DNA of 64,000 bases. It comes from Shiella aurantiaca. Its GTDB lineage: Bacteria; Bacteroidota; Bacteroidia; Cytophagales; Cyclobacteriaceae. A program made the translations under genes and the position numbers. Positions 63,701 through 64,000 of the stretch are shown in pieces. The DNA lies in NCBI GenBank assembly GCA_030412945.1, contig JAUHJS010000003.1, forward strand, positions 462,349 through 526,348, read 5' to 3'. The notes under the pieces were generated by a model, which saw nothing but the letters and a program-made list of their open reading frames with translations, was not told where the DNA came from and searched no databases. Positions within the stretch are counted from its first letter, which is position 1; every line of letters starts with the position of its first letter.

Positions 63701-64000
63701 AGATGGGGTTATTAATACACTAATTCATCAATTGGATAATCAAGGTGTCATGGCTCATGTAATCAACGCCAGCGCTTCCTCCACGGCCTTCACCAATTTC
63801 GAGTCTTCCGATAAGGGTCAATTTACCTATACTGGCGCTACTGCAACGTCCTATTACCGCACTGGCGCACGTAGCTATTACAGCACCAGCCCGATAAGTA
63901 AGGGCCAACTCCCTGAAGGCACCTATACGGTAAGCGCATGGGCAAGGACAGGCAGTGGCAGCGGCACAGTTACGGTGAACGGTAGCTCCAAGAGCGTGAG
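60795..64000 (+). CDS. Second Rhs-like partner protein, 3' end beyond window
   Basis: The ATG at 60795 opens a frame that stays open to the right edge (1068 codons and 2 bases). A signal peptide (MKRIVFILIFGLWCLDTLGQ) is followed by an Rhs/SpvB-like start: IPMNYNTGSPNIAFPLLELK, SINYNSTG and VGLGWSLEMGGTISRVTKGK. This parallels the protein at 41634. Later motifs include ISSITYPTGGKQIFEFESH. The last ~80 residues enter a jelly-roll/carbohydrate-binding-like module (PEGTYTVSAWARTGSGSG), and composition jumps there from AT-rich to GC-rich. A core Rhs region and toxin tail could lie further right. Confidence 0.8.
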   Translation, partial: MKRIVFILIFGLWCLDTLGQEFQAFSPIHEKVIPPSPDVAAMAKVHDIPMNYNTGSPNIAFPLLELKTYGYSLPVSINYNSTGNRVDDIASRVGLGWSLEMGGTISRVTKGKPDESANGYFNEYPYWLQNIKNSSITQFPAWEDPVYQYLGRIVYGEYDLQPDVFSFHFPGYSGKIIFNPETMEPVFFPYEEIMVLSHPFQSGVDEWRFKTPDGIIYVFGVNGVEFTQDNYNQNYPSAWHLTQITTPVGGAINFLYEDEASSTNEGVIVDQVTTHMYSKYAPFDDPCYTPNFPSTLSDLAIYYKKRLVKIMNNQNDFISISYDDDRSDLLTGVTPSRLDKISELRLDLSNSQKDKIVNFTYGYIGDCSQPGKCRLVLSSILKNWESKSTDFAYNDLEVPDYRSFGKDHWGYYNSFNSNTNLVPALPSMYNSDYGASMSNANRNTVPSSSLFGMISSITYPTGGKQIFEFESHKIDGNVGVDFPNNLEWNVYSAIAFGDSQLHGPMSILENDIKNQILNDDYQLTGIPNIRASRITLLQSSQAKLNFSVTDINGGPIPPQGFPTTARLYAYPINDIDTYIEIGATITLVPPGDYVLVSMASQVSSNIKVTANLSVLEPVSTNIESFVGGARVKKITTLDIDGTETSTKEFMYRRDVISVLNGPILGNEYNFSGLDNSGVLFKNPSYFKMNLCDNIMMSAYNTNEYGRYDGYHIGYDEVTVITSGLTNGISIYKYLNSLNTYTRGQLKEEIHYRYEGTITPRYRLVQKKINKYSTSEGDYYFVKSVPEVKIEVVNVEKLCFGFQLCGYIYYYSEDIPSYYTSFWHHLSETTIEDYSYTSTQTNTISRTKNFFHEKAEEQEHTGLTLVIESGPNGEKIGTSIKYLRDVEQNPVNLNNISLEKRFIIRNNTSYLKKARKIEYDIDGHLPIATYIFETTNEVQDTEEIPSNMFSVDQQFTVYGDKGSLREYISRDGVINTLIHQLDNQGVMAHVINASASSTAFTNFESSDKGQFTYTGATATSYYRTGARSYYSTSPISKGQLPEGTYTVSAWARTGSGSGTVTVNGSSKSV

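Overview
The window is about 64 kb of chromosome from a member of the Bacteroidota, most likely a gliding Cytophagales-type bacterium. The evidence is a fused LpxC-FabZ protein, the type IX secretion regulator PorX, a large protein ending in a gliding-motility/type B sorting domain, a GlnN-type glutamine synthetase, fumarate reductase-type SdhCAB, and promoters of the form TTG-N19-21-TAnnTTTG. Base composition is moderate, with clear AT-rich islands in the last third.

Positions 1-41,000 are mostly housekeeping. From the left: the 5' end of a lipoprotein gene running off the edge; a small conserved membrane protein; sdhCAB (minus strand); a T9SS-type surface protein; a DCC-family thiol protein; fabD; a HigBA-like toxin-antitoxin pair with a palindromic operator; folK; sppA; and biotin genes (bioB, then bioF-lipid kinase-bioD-bioA) interrupted by an outer-membrane beta-barrel gene. 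Next come an LpoB-like lipoprotein, an orphan ABC ATPase with lpxA, lpxC-fabZ and lpxD, an HD hydrolase, porX, tsaE, ald, a PIN-domain gene with a 53-residue partner, an FkbM methyltransferase with a SET-domain protein, glnA type III, a dCMP deaminase, a hybrid histidine kinase, four small genes, an ABC-F protein, a thiolase, a Bat-type vWA/TPR operon, and tRNA-Ser(GCT) and tRNA-Pro(TGG).

Positions 41,600-64,000 are accessory. A Sec-exported Rhs-like partner (1387 aa) precedes a Sec-exported Rhs protein (1228 aa) with a variable C-terminal tail, followed two bases later by an AT-rich candidate immunity gene. Downstream lies a scar of two 330-bp tandem repeats. Each unit carries a copy of an internal piece of the Rhs gene and a REP-like palindrome. 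Convergent to this is a compact eight-gene operon resembling a type II secretion/type IV pilus machine: pseudopilin, prepilin peptidase, ATPase, secretin, GspL/PilMN-like, GspM/PilO-like, an extra FN3-like lipoprotein, and GspC/PilP-like. No GspF/PilC platform gene is present in the window. Divergent from it are two related secreted proteins with GIGT repeats and a shared C-terminal coiled coil, and then a second Rhs-like partner gene that runs off the right edge.

The most interesting hypothesis is that this stripped-down type II-like machine works with the flanking Sec-exported Rhs and GIGT surface proteins as a secretion/polymorphic-toxin island. That link rests on proximity and on signal peptides; it is not demonstrated by the sequence.
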